A stretch of 64,000 nucleotides of DNA from Bacteroidales bacterium (GCA_017461285.1 JAFTYS010000058.1:1-64000), one strand, 5' to 3'; positions 1-9,301 are shown, numbered from the stretch's first letter. Program-made: numbers and translations. Notes: generated by a model from the sequence alone, not told the origin.

Positions 1-290
1 ACTGTATCACCTACGTTGACCTTTACTGCAATGATGACTCCAGGTAGAGGTGATGTAACGGCTTTGCCTGCTCCTGATGGAGCGGGGGCTGCGGCTGGAG
101 CTGGTGCCGGTGATGGCGTAGCCTGAACCGGAGCGGCTGCAGGAGCCTGTACAGGCGCTGCAGCAGGTGCTTCCTCAAGCTCCACCTGATAGTCTGTACC
201 GTTCACTGTGACTGAAGCGTTCTTACCTTCTACTGAATTGATCGCAACATTGTACTCGTTGCCGTTGATCTTGAATTTATAAGTTTTCAT
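1..290 (-). CDS. Biotin carboxyl carrier subunit of a decarboxylase/carboxylase complex (partial)
   Basis: The gene runs off the left edge of the window, so only about the first 96 residues are seen. The N-terminus (MKTYKFKINGNEYNV) and a repeat of the same fold type are typical of biotin/lipoyl-attachment subunits. They are followed by a linker rich in alanine and proline (roughly residues 42-72) and the start of the biotinyl domain (SPLPGVIIAVKVNVGD). The lysine that would carry biotin lies beyond the edge. It sits directly downstream of an OadG-like gene and mmdA on the same strand, so it most likely carries CO2 on biotin in methylmalonyl-CoA decarboxylase. The membrane beta subunit probably follows outside the window. 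Confidence 0.9.
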   Translation of the reverse strand, partial: MKTYKFKINGNEYNVAINSVEGKNASVTVNGTDYQVELEEAPAAAPVQAPAAAPVQATPSPAPAPAAAPAPSGAGKAVTSPLPGVIIAVKVNVGDT

Positions 291-293
291 GAG

Positions 294-671
294 TTATTTT
301 CTTCTTATAGTTATGATGTAACTTTCCATATCGTGTACCGTATCGTTCAGATACTGGTGCATTGCCATTCCTATGGCAGCGTAAACCTCGCCGTTCATTT
401 CCTGGTCGAGAGCCATGGCGATGGCGGCTGCGATTTCCGCATCGGGGCATCCTTTGGCAGTCTTAGGCTTCTTCTTTCTTTCCGGAAGCCTGAACTGTCC
501 TGACGAGATCTTTCCTATGAATGTATAGGCAAAGTACAGTATTACCAGAGCAGTAAAGACCACGGTAACGGATACCAGGGTTATTATGGCTCCGTGCGGA
601 TCTTTCTCCAGCATGTCTGCACTTTTCTCGGCGACAGCCTGCGATGCCTGCAATAACATAAATCCGTTCAT
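294..671 (-). CDS. OadG-like small membrane subunit of sodium-pumping decarboxylase
   Basis: A 125-residue protein with one clear membrane segment (about residues 28-51), then a basic lysine-rich stretch and a C-terminal region that looks helical. The position between the carboxyltransferase gene and the biotin carrier gene is that of the small gamma (OadG/MmdD-type) subunit, which holds such complexes at the membrane. Family assignment rests on size, topology and neighbours; overall sequence conservation in this family is weak. The gap to mmdA is 12 bases and to the biotin carrier gene 3 bases, so the three genes are probably one transcript. Confidence 0.75.
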   Translation of the reverse strand: MNGFMLLQASQAVAEKSADMLEKDPHGAIITLVSVTVVFTALVILYFAYTFIGKISSGQFRLPERKKKPKTAKGCPDAEIAAAIAMALDQEMNGEVYAAIGMAMHQYLNDTVHDMESYIITIRRK

Positions 672-683
672 GTCCTCAAGTCT

Positions 684-2246
684 TTATAATGGCAGGTTGT
701 CGTGTTTCTTCCAAGGATTCTGCTGCTTCTTGCCTGCGAGCTGCTCGAGAGCTCTGATAACGCGGAAACGGGTGTTCCTAGGCTCGATTACATCATCGAT
801 ATAGCCGTATGACGCTGCATTGTATGGATTGCAGAAGAGGTCGTTGTACTCGTTCTTCCTTTCCTCTGCGGCCTTTGCCTGCTCTTCAGGATCGGCGATC
901 GCCTTGATCTCTTTTGAGTAAAGGATCTCTACAGCTCCTTCTGCTCCCATGACAGCAATGTTTGCTGAAGGCCATGCGTAGTTGATGTCTCCGCGCAACT
1001 GCTTGCAGCTCATGGTGATATGGGCTCCGCCGTACGACTTTCTCAATGTCACGGTCACCTTAGGCACGGTAGCCTCGCCGTATGCGTAGAGGAGCTTTGC
1101 TCCGTTGGTGATGATTCCGCCGTATTCCTGCTGTGTTCCGCAGAGGAAGCCAGGAACGTCAACCAATGTTACCAGAGGGATGTTGAACGCGTCGCAGAAG
1201 CGTACGAAACGTGCGGCCTTGCGCGATGCGTTGATGTCGAGCACTCCGGCAAGGATCTTCGGCTGATTGGCCACGATTCCGACAGAACGTCCGTTCATAT
1301 GGGCGAATCCGATGATGATGTTCTTTGCCCAGCTTTTATGGACTTCGAGGAATCTTCCGTCATCGACGATGCTGCCGATGACCTGATACATGTCGTATGC
1401 CTTGTTAGGATTGTCAGGAATGATGTCGTTGAGGGCATCGTCCACTCTTCCTGCAGGGTCGTTTGTCTGGACGAAAGGAGCCTCCTCCCTGTTGTTTGAC
1501 GGCAGGAATGACAGAAGGTCTCTGATGGTCCTGATTCCGTCCTCTTCGCTGTCAGCAGCAAAATGGGCTACGCCGCTCTTCGTCGCATGGACGCTGGCTC
1601 CGCCGAGTTCTTCCTGGGTAACTGACTCGCCGGTAACGGTCTTTACAACTCCAGGTCCGGTAAGGAACATGTATGAAGTGTCCTTGATCATTACGGTGAA
1701 GTCGGTAAGGGCAGGGGAGTAGACCGCTCCGCCTGCGCATGGACCGAAGATGCCTGAAATCTGTGGCACGACGCCGGAAGCCAGGATGTTCCTCTCGAAG
1801 ATCTCGCCATATCCTGCGAGCGAGCAGATGCCTTCCTGGATGCGCGCTCCGCCGGAATCGTTGATTCCGATGAACGGAGCCCCGTTGCGGACAGCCATGT
1901 CCATCACCTTGCTGATCTTCATGGCCATAGTCTCCGACATCGATCCTCCGCTGACGGTGAAGTCCTGCGCCGACACATACACGAGACGTCCGTCGATCGT
2001 TCCCATTCCGGTCACGACTCCGTCTCCGTCGAACTTTGTCTTTTCCATGCCGAAGTTCGTGCATCTGTGCTGCACGAACATATCGAATTCTTCAAAGCTG
2101 CCTTCGTCAAGAAGCATTGCAAGCCTTTCCCTTGCGGTCAGCTTGCCTTTCTGGTGCTGGGCGTCGATCCTTTTCTGACCTCCTCCCATGCGGGCAGATG
2201 CCCTGCGCTCCACCAGTTCCTTTATTTTCTCCTGTTGAATGCTCAT
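684..2246 (-). CDS. mmdA: Methylmalonyl-CoA decarboxylase alpha subunit / propionyl-CoA carboxylase beta-type carboxyltransferase
   Basis: A 520-residue acyl-CoA carboxyltransferase of the usual length. The first half (residues about 20-260) and the second half (about 290-500) are the two crotonase-like carboxyltransferase domains. Visible motifs include the oxyanion-hole segments [12 protein letters not shown] and [16 protein letters not shown] and the second-domain segment [29 protein letters not shown]. It transfers the carboxyl group of (S)-methylmalonyl-CoA to biotin (or the reverse, propionyl-CoA carboxylation). With the OadG-like and biotin-carrier genes downstream, a sodium-exporting decarboxylase in the succinate-to-propionate route is the best reading. 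A TATCTTTG box lies about 45 bases upstream. Confidence 0.93.
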   Translation of the reverse strand: MSIQQEKIKELVERRASARMGGGQKRIDAQHQKGKLTARERLAMLLDEGSFEEFDMFVQHRCTNFGMEKTKFDGDGVVTGMGTIDGRLVYVSAQDFTVSGGSMSETMAMKISKVMDMAVRNGAPFIGINDSGGARIQEGICSLAGYGEIFERNILASGVVPQISGIFGPCAGGAVYSPALTDFTVMIKDTSYMFLTGPGVVKTVTGESVTQEELGGASVHATKSGVAHFAADSEEDGIRTIRDLLSFLPSNNREEAPFVQTNDPAGRVDDALNDIIPDNPNKAYDMYQVIGSIVDDGRFLEVHKSWAKNIIIGFAHMNGRSVGIVANQPKILAGVLDINASRKAARFVRFCDAFNIPLVTLVDVPGFLCGTQQEYGGIITNGAKLLYAYGEATVPKVTVTLRKSYGGAHITMSCKQLRGDINYAWPSANIAVMGAEGAVEILYSKEIKAIADPEEQAKAAEERKNEYNDLFCNPYNAASYGYIDDVIEPRNTRFRVIRALEQLAGKKQQNPWKKHDNLPL

Positions 2247-2290
2247 AATGTTTTATGAATTAGGTATAGGTTGCAATTTATTACAAACTA

Positions 2291-2298
2291 CAAAGATA
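2291..2298 (-). promoter_or_regulatory. Bacteroidota-type -7 promoter box for mmdA
   Basis: On the minus strand this reads TATCTTTG, matching the Bacteroidota sigma consensus TAnnTTTG, 45 bases upstream of the mmdA start. No clear TTTG -33 box is seen at 19-21 bases spacing. Confidence 0.6.
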
Positions 2299-2328
2299 AC
2301 AAAAAATATGACAGTGTCAATCTAAACC

Positions 2329-2363
2329 AAAAACAGTACCTCTCCGATCGGAAAGGTACTGTT
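2329..2363 (-). terminator. Intrinsic terminator downstream of yebC
   Basis: AACAGTACCT (2332-2341) pairs with AGGTACTGTT (2354-2363), and the loop contains a further palindrome, TCCGATCGGA. On the minus strand the stem is followed by a run of T (2333-2329). This separates the yebC/TPR transcript from mmdA. Confidence 0.8.
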
Positions 2364-2393
2364 CTGCTTATGGATTGATGCAGTCTGATATGA

Positions 2394-3125
2394 TTACGGC
2401 TGCATTGTAGTATATACGTTCTGTACGTCATCGTCTTCCTCGATGCGCTCGATGAGCTTCTCGACGTCAGCCTTTGCGTCACCCTCGAGAACCTTGAGCT
2501 CTACGTTCGGAAGGCGTGTGAACTCAGCAGCTACGAGCTCATAGCCGTTCTCCTCGATCCATTTCTGGATGCCGTTGAACGCTGTGAACTCTCCGTAGAG
2601 AACGATTTCTGTCTCCTCGTTTTCATTCTCCTCCTCGAAGATCTCCTCTACACCATAGTCGATAAGCTCGAGTTCGAGCTCCTCAAGGTCGTATGGGTTG
2701 GTAGTCTTCATGCGGAACATGCACTTGCGGTCGAACATGTAGTCAACGCTGCCTGATGTTCCGAGAGATCCGCCGCTCTTTGTGAAGTATGAACGTACGT
2801 TCGCTACCGTACGGTTGTTGTTGTCGGTAGCGGCCTCGACGAGGACAGCGATGCCGTGAGGACCGTATCCTTCGAATACTACCTCCTTGTAATCGGCCTG
2901 ATCCTTGTCTGTAGCCCTCTTGATTGCACGCTCGATGTTGTCCTTAGGCATGTTCTCGCTTCGTGCTGTCTGGATGAGCGCACGAAGGCGTGGGTTACCT
3001 GTCACGTCAGGACCTCCCTGCTTTACTGCAATAGTGATTTCCTTTCCGATCTTTGTGAAGACGCGGGCCATATGACCCCATCTCTTGAACTTTCTCTCTT
3101 TTCTGAATTCAAACGCGCGTCCCAT
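2394..3125 (-). CDS. yebC: YebC/PmpR-family regulatory or translation-associated protein
   Basis: A 243-residue member of the YebC family (TACO1-like). The diagnostic N-terminal signature GRAFEFRKERKFKRWGHMAR, a positively charged start followed by the helical domain, is present. So are the central FEGYGPHGIAVLVEAATDN motif and an acidic C-terminus (IERIEEDDDVQNVY). Members were described as DNA-binding regulators, and more recent work links the family to translation of difficult stretches. The start lies 2 bases after the TPR gene's stop, so the two are probably cotranscribed. Confidence 0.93.
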   Translation of the reverse strand: MGRAFEFRKERKFKRWGHMARVFTKIGKEITIAVKQGGPDVTGNPRLRALIQTARSENMPKDNIERAIKRATDKDQADYKEVVFEGYGPHGIAVLVEAATDNNNRTVANVRSYFTKSGGSLGTSGSVDYMFDRKCMFRMKTTNPYDLEELELELIDYGVEEIFEEENENEETEIVLYGEFTAFNGIQKWIEENGYELVAAEFTRLPNVELKVLEGDAKADVEKLIERIEEDDDVQNVYTTMQP

Positions 3126-3127
3126 GA

Positions 3128-3796
3128 TTATCTTGCCTCTATACGTCCGATATACTTGTCAACGTCGTATGCCTCGATAGACTGAGGATACTGATCCTTG
3201 ATCTTCTTGTAGAATGAAAGAGCCTTTGCATTGTCGCCGAGCTCCTCTGCAACTGCACCTGCCTTGAGGAGGTAGCCTGCCGCATACATGTTGTCTGCTT
3301 CTGCCGCTGCCTTCTCGAAGTATCCGAGAGCCTTCTTGTAGTCCTCAAGACCTACATATGCGTCACCGATGCATGCTGTAGCGCGTGCTGCGAGGATGGC
3401 GTCCTTGCCTTTGTAAGCTTCAAGATACTTGATGGCCTGCTCCCACTCGCCGAGCTGAAGCTCGCATACGCCAGCGTAGAAATAAACTGACCTGCCTGCC
3501 TTCTTGCCGTACTCGTCAATGATCTGAACGAAACCGAGTGCGTTGCCGTCTCCGTTAAGGGCGAGCTCGAAATCGCCTGTGCGGAAGTTCTGCTCTGCGT
3601 AAGCCATCTGGCCCTGAGCCTCGTTTACCTTTGGCTGGTAAGCGAACTTGAACCAGCAGAATACAAGTGCGCATGCTACTACGAATGCAGCGCAGATGAT
3701 TGAAATAAGCTTTCCATTATCCTGGAAGAACTTTTCTGTCTTCGAAACCGCCTCTACTACTGCTTCAGCGTTTTCATTTTTGATTTCCTTTGCCAT
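3128..3796 (-). CDS. Membrane-anchored tetratricopeptide-repeat protein
   Basis: A 222-residue protein with a short charged N-terminal cytoplasmic part, one membrane segment (about residues 29-51, LISIICAAFVVACALVFCWF), and then a periplasmic-side helical repeat region. Repeats of TPR type are visible (for example GRSVYFYAGVCELQLGEWEQAI, ATACIGDAYVGLEDYKKAL, AAGYLLKAGAVAEELGDNAKAL). The layout resembles YfgM-like proteins, but I do not claim that function. It is the first gene of a yebC transcript and diverges from recF. Confidence 0.85.
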   Translation of the reverse strand: MAKEIKNENAEAVVEAVSKTEKFFQDNGKLISIICAAFVVACALVFCWFKFAYQPKVNEAQGQMAYAEQNFRTGDFELALNGDGNALGFVQIIDEYGKKAGRSVYFYAGVCELQLGEWEQAIKYLEAYKGKDAILAARATACIGDAYVGLEDYKKALGYFEKAAAEADNMYAAGYLLKAGAVAEELGDNAKALSFYKKIKDQYPQSIEAYDVDKYIGRIEAR

Positions 3797-3857
3797 ATTT
3801 TAATGATTTTATATTGTCTTATAAACGGTTAGCAGTGCACTTCGCACAAACAGGCGG

Positions 3858-3865
3858 CAAATTTA
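3858..3865 (-). promoter_or_regulatory. -7 promoter box for the TPR gene and yebC
   Basis: On the minus strand this reads TAAATTTG (TAnnTTTG consensus), about 60 bases upstream of the TPR gene start. Confidence 0.5.
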
Positions 3866-3898
3866 GAAAAAAATGTCCAAACTCCCAATAAAATTGGT

Positions 3899-3906
3899 TA
3901 TCTTTG
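3899..3906 (+). promoter_or_regulatory. -7 promoter box for recF
   Basis: TATCTTTG, 20 bases upstream of the recF start. It diverges from the box at 3858-3865. Confidence 0.65.
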
Positions 3907-3925
3907 CCTTGATATAATATAGAAT

Positions 3926-5023
3926 ATGCCCGTACTCGAAAAAATCGTCATATCCGACTTCAGGAACATACAGCTTCAGGAACTTGAGTTCTCTCCGAAC
4001 GTTAACTGCATCAGCGGCAACAACGGGGAGGGCAAGACCAATCTTCTTGATGCAATCTATTATCTTTCAATGACGAAGAGCGCGTTTTCCACTTCCGACA
4101 AGTTCAATTTCCGACATGGAACGGATGAGTTTGCCGTAGCCGGCACATACCGTATGGAGAACGGGCTTTTGAGCAGGTTTTCGCTGAAGATGACATCCAA
4201 AGGGGAGAAGAAGGTGAAGCGTGACGACAAGCCGTATCCGAAAGTGTCGGAACATGTCGGGGTTCTTCCGATAGTGATGGTCTCTCCTTCCGACATATCG
4301 ATGGTCAGCGAGTCCGGCGAGGAACGCAGGCGTTTTGTAAACGCCGTGCTCTCGCAGATGGACAGGGAGTACATGGCTGCCCTCCAGCAGTACAACCGTC
4401 TTCTGATGCAGCGTAACAGGATGCTGAAAGAGATGGATGTGGACCGCTCTCTTCTGGAAGTGATCGACATGAGGATGGCGGCCCTGGCGGAGCCTGTCCA
4501 TCAGGCAAGGAAGAGGTTTGTAGAAGACCTGAAGCCTATTGTGTCGGAATACTACAAGGAAGTGTCCGGAGGTACTGAACAGGTTGATATAGAGTATGAT
4601 TCGGAACTTTCCAAGGCAGGGCTGGACCAGATCCTTTCCGCATCTTTCGAGAAGGACAGGATACTGAAGTATACTTCTGCAGGAGTGCAGAGGGATGACT
4701 TCATCTTCACTATGAACGGTCATCCGATCCGCCGCTACGGTTCTCAGGGCCAGCAGAAGTCCTTCCTTGTGTCGCTGAAGTTCGCGCAGTATGAGATAAT
4801 GAAGAAGAACTACGGATTCGCTCCGATCCTCCTTCTTGACGATGTCTTCGACAAGCTGGACATGGGCAGGATATCCAATCTTCTCCAGATGGTGGCCAGC
4901 AATGATTTCGGCCAGATATTCATAACTGACAGCAACAAGGTGCGCATGTCCGGAATCGTCGACAGGCTGACGCAGGACAGGGCCTATTTCGAAACCGTAT
5001 CAGGAACCTTCAGCAGAATCTGA
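3926..5023 (+). CDS. recF: DNA replication and repair protein RecF
   Basis: A 365-residue SMC-like ATPase. Walker A SGNNGEGKTN lies near residues 29-38, and the late signature and Walker B (GSQGQQKSFLVSLKFAQYEIM, then PILLLDDVFDKLD) are near residues 270-310, the order normal for RecF. It loads RecA at gaps in single-stranded DNA with RecO and RecR. The next gene starts 1 base after the stop and encodes a DUF721 protein, a common Bacteroidota partner of recF. Nothing unusual is seen. Confidence 0.96.
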   Translation: MPVLEKIVISDFRNIQLQELEFSPNVNCISGNNGEGKTNLLDAIYYLSMTKSAFSTSDKFNFRHGTDEFAVAGTYRMENGLLSRFSLKMTSKGEKKVKRDDKPYPKVSEHVGVLPIVMVSPSDISMVSESGEERRRFVNAVLSQMDREYMAALQQYNRLLMQRNRMLKEMDVDRSLLEVIDMRMAALAEPVHQARKRFVEDLKPIVSEYYKEVSGGTEQVDIEYDSELSKAGLDQILSASFEKDRILKYTSAGVQRDDFIFTMNGHPIRRYGSQGQQKSFLVSLKFAQYEIMKKNYGFAPILLLDDVFDKLDMGRISNLLQMVASNDFGQIFITDSNKVRMSGIVDRLTQDRAYFETVSGTFSRI

Positions 5024-5024
5024 C

Positions 5025-5360
5025 ATGGCGGGCGGAAACAGGATAGGGCGCAAGGACGCCCAGGGGATGGAAGAACTCATAGGACAATATATCCGTGAGA
5101 TGAAGCTTGCGTCCGGATTCAACCGTCAGCGCGTGTTCGAAGCATGGGATGCAGTGTCCGGCGCGTCGAGATATACTATAGGCAGATTTTTCAGGGACGG
5201 GATGCTTTATTGTACGATAAGTTCATCCGTCGTGAGGAATCAGCTGTATTTTCAGAGGGACGTGCTTCTTCAGCAGATCAACGAGTATCTGGACAAGGAC
5301 AAGATGCTTGTATGGGACCGCAAGGACGGCCCGATGGTAAGGAATTTGATTTTGAAATGA
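5025..5360 (+). CDS. DUF721 (DciA-like) protein
   Basis: A 111-residue protein with the DUF721 pattern: an N-terminal helical part, the W-D-A-V-S-G segment, then a beta-rich part (GMLYCTISSSVVRNQLYFQR) ending in ILK. DUF721 includes DciA, which helps load the replicative helicase in bacteria that lack DnaC. That role here is by family only. It is tightly coupled to recF upstream, and its stop overlaps the pdxB start (ATGA at 5357-5360). Confidence 0.85.
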   Translation: MAGGNRIGRKDAQGMEELIGQYIREMKLASGFNRQRVFEAWDAVSGASRYTIGRFFRDGMLYCTISSSVVRNQLYFQRDVLLQQINEYLDKDKMLVWDRKDGPMVRNLILK

Positions 5361-6394
5361 ATATGAAGATAGTTGCAGATTCGAATGTGCCTTTCCTCAA
5401 AGGCGTTCTTGAACCCTATGGGGAAGTAGTATATAAGAAAGGACCGGAAATCACGAGCGAAGATGTCCGTGATGCCGATGCCCTGATACTTCGCACCCGC
5501 ACCAGATGTAATGCCGCCCTGCTTGACGGATCGAATGTCAAGCTGATCGCTACGGCTACGATCGGAACGGACCATGTTGATTTCGATTACTGCAACAGCC
5601 ACGGAATCGATGTCCAGAATGCTGCCGGATGCAACGCGGGAGGTGTGATGCAGTATGTGTTCTCTGCCTTGTACGGCGTTGCAGCCAGGAAAGGAATCAA
5701 GATCGACGGCGGGACCATCGGCATCGTCGGCGTGGGAAATGTAGGCAAGAAGGTGCAGAAGATGGCGGAGTATCTCGGATTCAATGTGCTCTGCTGTGAC
5801 CCTCCTCGTGCCGAGGCGGAAGGTCCGGAAGGCTTCTGCCCGTTGGAATATCTTCTCGAGAACTCCCAGGTCGTGACGATGCATGTTCCTTTGGATGAGA
5901 CGACCCGCAACATGGCGAATGAGGCTTTCTTCGCCCTCATGCCTCCGGGTTCCATATTCATAAATGCCTCGCGTGGCGAGGTTATGGATGAAGCTGCGCT
6001 CAAGCAGGCTTTGCCTAAGCTTGGCGCATGCGTCATCGACACATGGAACAATGAACCGAATGTGGATGTCGATCTTGTAGATATGGTAGACATCGCGACC
6101 CCGCACATCGCGGGATATTCGTTCCAGGGAAAGCAGATGGGTACGGCTATGGCGGTCAGAGCCGTTGCCCACCATTTCGGAATCGAGGCCCTTTATGACT
6201 TCTTTCCGGAGGACGAACCTGACCATGAACCTGTCTTTCTGGACCTTCATGGCAAGAATCATGGACAGATTGCTGCGGTTTTCCAATATAATTATCCTAT
6301 ATTTACGGATGATTTCCGATTCCGTATGGAACCGGACAAGTTTGAGAAGCTGCGTTCGGAGTATCAGTACCGCAGGGAAGTATATGTAGAATAA
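5357..6394 (+). CDS. pdxB: 4-phosphoerythronate dehydrogenase PdxB
   Basis: A 345-residue D-2-hydroxyacid dehydrogenase. MKIVADSNVPFLKG at the N-terminus matches PdxB. The NAD-binding loop is IGIVGVGNVGKKV. The Arg, Glu and His of the active site are in NASRGEVMD, TWNNEPN and TPHIAGYSFQGKQ. A PdxB-type C-terminal dimerisation domain follows. It oxidises 4-phosphoerythronate in DXP-dependent pyridoxal phosphate synthesis. The frame is open back to 5144, but that part overlaps the DUF721 gene, so I start at the ATG overlapping its stop; the ATG at 5363 is also possible. Confidence 0.93.
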   Translation: MNMKIVADSNVPFLKGVLEPYGEVVYKKGPEITSEDVRDADALILRTRTRCNAALLDGSNVKLIATATIGTDHVDFDYCNSHGIDVQNAAGCNAGGVMQYVFSALYGVAARKGIKIDGGTIGIVGVGNVGKKVQKMAEYLGFNVLCCDPPRAEAEGPEGFCPLEYLLENSQVVTMHVPLDETTRNMANEAFFALMPPGSIFINASRGEVMDEAALKQALPKLGACVIDTWNNEPNVDVDLVDMVDIATPHIAGYSFQGKQMGTAMAVRAVAHHFGIEALYDFFPEDEPDHEPVFLDLHGKNHGQIAAVFQYNYPIFTDDFRFRMEPDKFEKLRSEYQYRREVYVE

Positions 6395-6415
6395 CACTAA
6401 TAACCAATAATACAT

Positions 6416-7996
6416 ATGTTTAGAAAAGAAGATATCGCACAGATCGAACAGAGAGGTTCGTCAGTGCAGACTGTTGAAGAGCAGGTGGAGCGATTCAAGA
6501 AAGGCTTCCCTTGGATGAAGATTGTCGGTCCGGCTACTCCTGAAAGAGGAATCCAGGTTCTTGACGAAGCTGCTGTCGAGGCTGCGGCAAAGTATTATGA
6601 AGGCGCTGCCATCAACGGCAAATGCAAGTTCGTACCTGCATCCGGCGCTGCATCACGTATGTTCAAGGACCTTTTCAGCGGTCTTGATGCTCTGAAGGCT
6701 GGAAAGGAACTCGCTGATGACGCTCCTGCTGCGAAGTTCGTGGACAGGATCGCTGAGTTTGCGTTCTATACTCCTGAGCTTTTCGGCGAGCAGACATGCA
6801 GATGCCCTGAATACAGGAAGGATGTTCTGGCAAAGACCCTGACAGATGAGGGCCTCGGATACGGAGCCAAGCCAAAGGGTGTACTCAAGTTCCATAAATA
6901 TACTGACGGAGAGATCCGTACAGCTTTTGCCGAGCATCTTGTAGAGGCCCAGAACTATATGAGGAACGAAGACGGAACTGCCAATCTGGTCGTTACCATC
7001 TCGCCGGAGCATCAGCATCTTTTCGAAGAGGCATATGCCGAAGTCAAGGCTGCATATGAGGAGAAGTATGGTGTGAAATACAACATTACCTTCACATTCC
7101 AGGACAAGGCGACCGATACAGTGGCAGTCGATGTAGACAACAAGCCGTTCAGAACAGAGACTGATTCGCTTCTTTTCCGTCCTGCAGGACATGGCGCTCT
7201 GATCTACAATCTCAACAGGATCGAAGAGGAGGTCGTTTCAATAAAGAATATCGACAATGTGGCCAACGAGCGTCTCCTTCCTGAGACTGCGACATGGAAG
7301 AAGGTTCTTCTCGGCAAGGCTCTCGAACTTCGCGACACCCTTCACGGATATCTCCGCGAACTGGATGCAGTCTGCACTCCTGTTGCCGGTTCAAGAGTTG
7401 TAGTTGCCGGTGTACCTGGTTACGATCCTTATTATGAAGACCTTTATGCTTCTCCTGCGGTTCAGGAACTCTGCGACGATATCGAGAAGTTCCTTGATGA
7501 GGTGCTTTGCATCAGGATGCCTCAGGCAGATACATGCAAGGCTCGTGTAGAGGCTATCCGTGCTAAGTTGAACCGACCTGTACGCGTTGCCGGAATGGTG
7601 AAGAACCAGGGCGAGCCAGGCGGCGGTCCTTTCATCATCGCAGAAAAGGACGGATCGACTTCGCTTCAGGTCCTCGAGAGCGTACAGATCAATATGTCTG
7701 ATGACCATGCGCGCAATGCCCTCGCTTCAGCGACCCATTTCAATCCGGTTGACATCGTATGCTGCCTCCATGACTATCAGGGAAACAGCTTCGACCTTCT
7801 CCAGTATGTTGACGAGGATGCAGGATTCATCAGCTCGAAGAGCTACCAGGGCCGCGAGCTCAAGGCCCTTGAGCTTCCAGGCCTCTGGAACGGCGCGATG
7901 AGCAACTGGAATACCCTCTTCGTAGAGGTTCCTCTCGCTACATTCAACCCTGTGAAGGTCGTTCTCGACCTCCTCAGGCCTGCGCATCAGAACTAG
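6416..7996 (+). CDS. DUF4301 family protein
   Basis: A 526-residue protein that I recognise as DUF4301, a family largely confined to Bacteroidota and of unknown function. It has a nucleotidyltransferase-like feel: KFVPASGAASRMFKDL near residue 70 and FVEVPLATFNPVKVVLDLLRP at the end. That is only a suggestion. The KGVLKFHKY, EPGGGPFIIAEKDG and VVTISPEHQHLF segments are well formed and the length is normal. It follows pdxB by 21 bases and may be cotranscribed. Its stop overlaps the stop of the convergent gene by 4 bases. Confidence 0.85.
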   Translation: MFRKEDIAQIEQRGSSVQTVEEQVERFKKGFPWMKIVGPATPERGIQVLDEAAVEAAAKYYEGAAINGKCKFVPASGAASRMFKDLFSGLDALKAGKELADDAPAAKFVDRIAEFAFYTPELFGEQTCRCPEYRKDVLAKTLTDEGLGYGAKPKGVLKFHKYTDGEIRTAFAEHLVEAQNYMRNEDGTANLVVTISPEHQHLFEEAYAEVKAAYEEKYGVKYNITFTFQDKATDTVAVDVDNKPFRTETDSLLFRPAGHGALIYNLNRIEEEVVSIKNIDNVANERLLPETATWKKVLLGKALELRDTLHGYLRELDAVCTPVAGSRVVVAGVPGYDPYYEDLYASPAVQELCDDIEKFLDEVLCIRMPQADTCKARVEAIRAKLNRPVRVAGMVKNQGEPGGGPFIIAEKDGSTSLQVLESVQINMSDDHARNALASATHFNPVDIVCCLHDYQGNSFDLLQYVDEDAGFISSKSYQGRELKALELPGLWNGAMSNWNTLFVEVPLATFNPVKVVLDLLRPAHQN

Positions 7997-8490
7997 GAAA
8001 CAACCTTACGGGATTTACCGGTTCCTGCCATGGACGAGATGTCGTCTGTGGCAGGAATTGTCTTTGATGTCACTTCGGCAGCGAGAAGGAGCTTCTTCAT
8101 CTCAGACTTATGCTGCCTAAGGGCTTCGCGCAGCAGTTCTATGCATCTAGGGAAGAATTTCCTGAATTCCCTTACCGTGTCGCAGAGTGTCTCGCAGCTG
8201 AACATCAGGTTCTTCATGTCATCAAGAACCACAGGTTTGACGATAAACGCCTTCAGCATGGTTTCGTTTGCAGCTTCGAGAAACAGCGGATATGTCTCCG
8301 CGTCGATCGAGAAGAAGAGCCTGACAGAAAGTACACCTTCTTCATATTCGACTATCGCAAGGTTGTCGTCCAGACCGAAGACGATATGGGTCTTTTCGTA
8401 GATGGGATAATATCCATCTTCCATCATGCATCTGAAGATACCTGTCATGTTCAGGCTTCTGCCGGATTTCTTCTCTGTGTCGCTTTTCAT
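7993..8490 (-). CDS. Uncharacterised protein, possibly YbjN/secretion-chaperone-like fold
   Basis: A 165-residue soluble protein without a signal peptide. The order of a short helix, several beta strands (THIVFGLDDNLAIVEYEEGVLSVRLFF), a helix with an A-N pair, then IVKPVVLDDMKNLMFSCETLCDTVREF and a long helix recalls the YbjN/CesT-like fold. The match is by eye and low confidence. The C-terminus after residue 140 looks disordered. It is a single gene, convergent with the DUF4301 gene and divergent from lplA. The start may instead be the internal Met at residue 15. Confidence 0.6.
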   Translation of the reverse strand: MKSDTEKKSGRSLNMTGIFRCMMEDGYYPIYEKTHIVFGLDDNLAIVEYEEGVLSVRLFFSIDAETYPLFLEAANETMLKAFIVKPVVLDDMKNLMFSCETLCDTVREFRKFFPRCIELLREALRQHKSEMKKLLLAAEVTSKTIPATDDISSMAGTGKSRKVVS

Positions 8491-8566
8491 TTTGTCTGCT
8501 TTTAAAGTCAGAAGTCTTTTTGGCAGAAAAAGTGCCGTACCGCTTCCGGATGTGTCTTAATTTTAT

Positions 8567-8574
8567 TAAATTTG
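8567..8574 (+). promoter_or_regulatory. -7 promoter box for the lplA-gcv operon
   Basis: TAAATTTG, 21 bases upstream of the lplA start. No tandem glycine-riboswitch-like structure is seen in the 105-base intergenic region. Confidence 0.6.
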
Positions 8575-8595
8575 AAAGATTTTTAACAACAGCAG

Positions 8596-9300
8596 ATGAA
8601 ACACGTCGTTTTGCCCGAGGTCAAGGACCGCAGTCTGGTCTTCTATCTTGCCATGGAGGAGTTCGTGGCGAGGGAGATTGAAGACGAGGCTTTTTTTGTA
8701 TGGAGGGTGAATCCGACAGTAATCATCGGAAGGAATCAGGATGTCGAGGCGGAAGTGAATATGGACTACTGCATGTCCAACGGTGTTGAGGTCGTAAGAC
8801 GGAAGAGCGGGGGAGGATGCGTTTATTCCGATATGGGGAACATCATGATTTCATATGTTTCGCGTCGAGGAGATGCGTCTGAAGTCTTCGGGAAGTATCT
8901 TGATGCTCTTGCGGGATGTCTGCAGGCCCTCGGCCTCGATGCCCGCAAATCAGGCCGTAATGACGTGATGGTCGGGGAAAGGAAGGTCAGCGGCAACGCA
9001 TTCCATATGCTTCCGGACCGTAGCATTGTCCACGGCACGCTGCTTTATTCGACTGATTTCGATGCGCTTGAGACCGCCATACGCCCTCCTGTGGAAAAGC
9101 TTGAGAGGCATGGAGTGTCATCGGTCAGGCAGAGGGTGGCCAACCTGTCTGAATTTCTCGACCGGTCGGTGATCGGATCGGTGGATGCATTGGAAGAGTT
9201 CCTGATAAAGCATTTTACCGACGGGGAAATCCGTCTTGATGCGCAGCAGGCTGCTGAAATTGAAGAAATGTCCAAGAAATATATAAAATACACCAGATGA
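8596..9300 (+). CDS. lplA: Lipoate-protein ligase (LplA family)
   Basis: A 234-residue biotin/lipoate ligase-fold protein. The VRRKSGGGCVYSDMGNIMISY segment is the lipoyl-AMP binding loop. NDVMVGERKVSGNAFH carries the catalytic lysine of the LplA family. At 234 residues it has the catalytic domain but only a short C-terminal tail, so it lacks the full accessory domain of E. coli LplA. Immediately upstream of gcvT (1-base gap), it very likely lipoylates GcvH. Confidence 0.92.
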   Translation: MKHVVLPEVKDRSLVFYLAMEEFVAREIEDEAFFVWRVNPTVIIGRNQDVEAEVNMDYCMSNGVEVVRRKSGGGCVYSDMGNIMISYVSRRGDASEVFGKYLDALAGCLQALGLDARKSGRNDVMVGERKVSGNAFHMLPDRSIVHGTLLYSTDFDALETAIRPPVEKLERHGVSSVRQRVANLSEFLDRSVIGSVDALEEFLIKHFTDGEIRLDAQQAAEIEEMSKKYIKYTR

Positions 9301-9301
9301 T

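Noticed and set aside
5270..6415. A 381-codon open frame on the minus strand opposite pdxB
   Set aside because: It is antisense to a clear pdxB and shows no recognisable domain.
8491..8595. A glycine riboswitch before the lplA-gcv operon
   Set aside because: The leader after the -7 box is only about 20 bases, and nothing resembling the tandem aptamer is seen.
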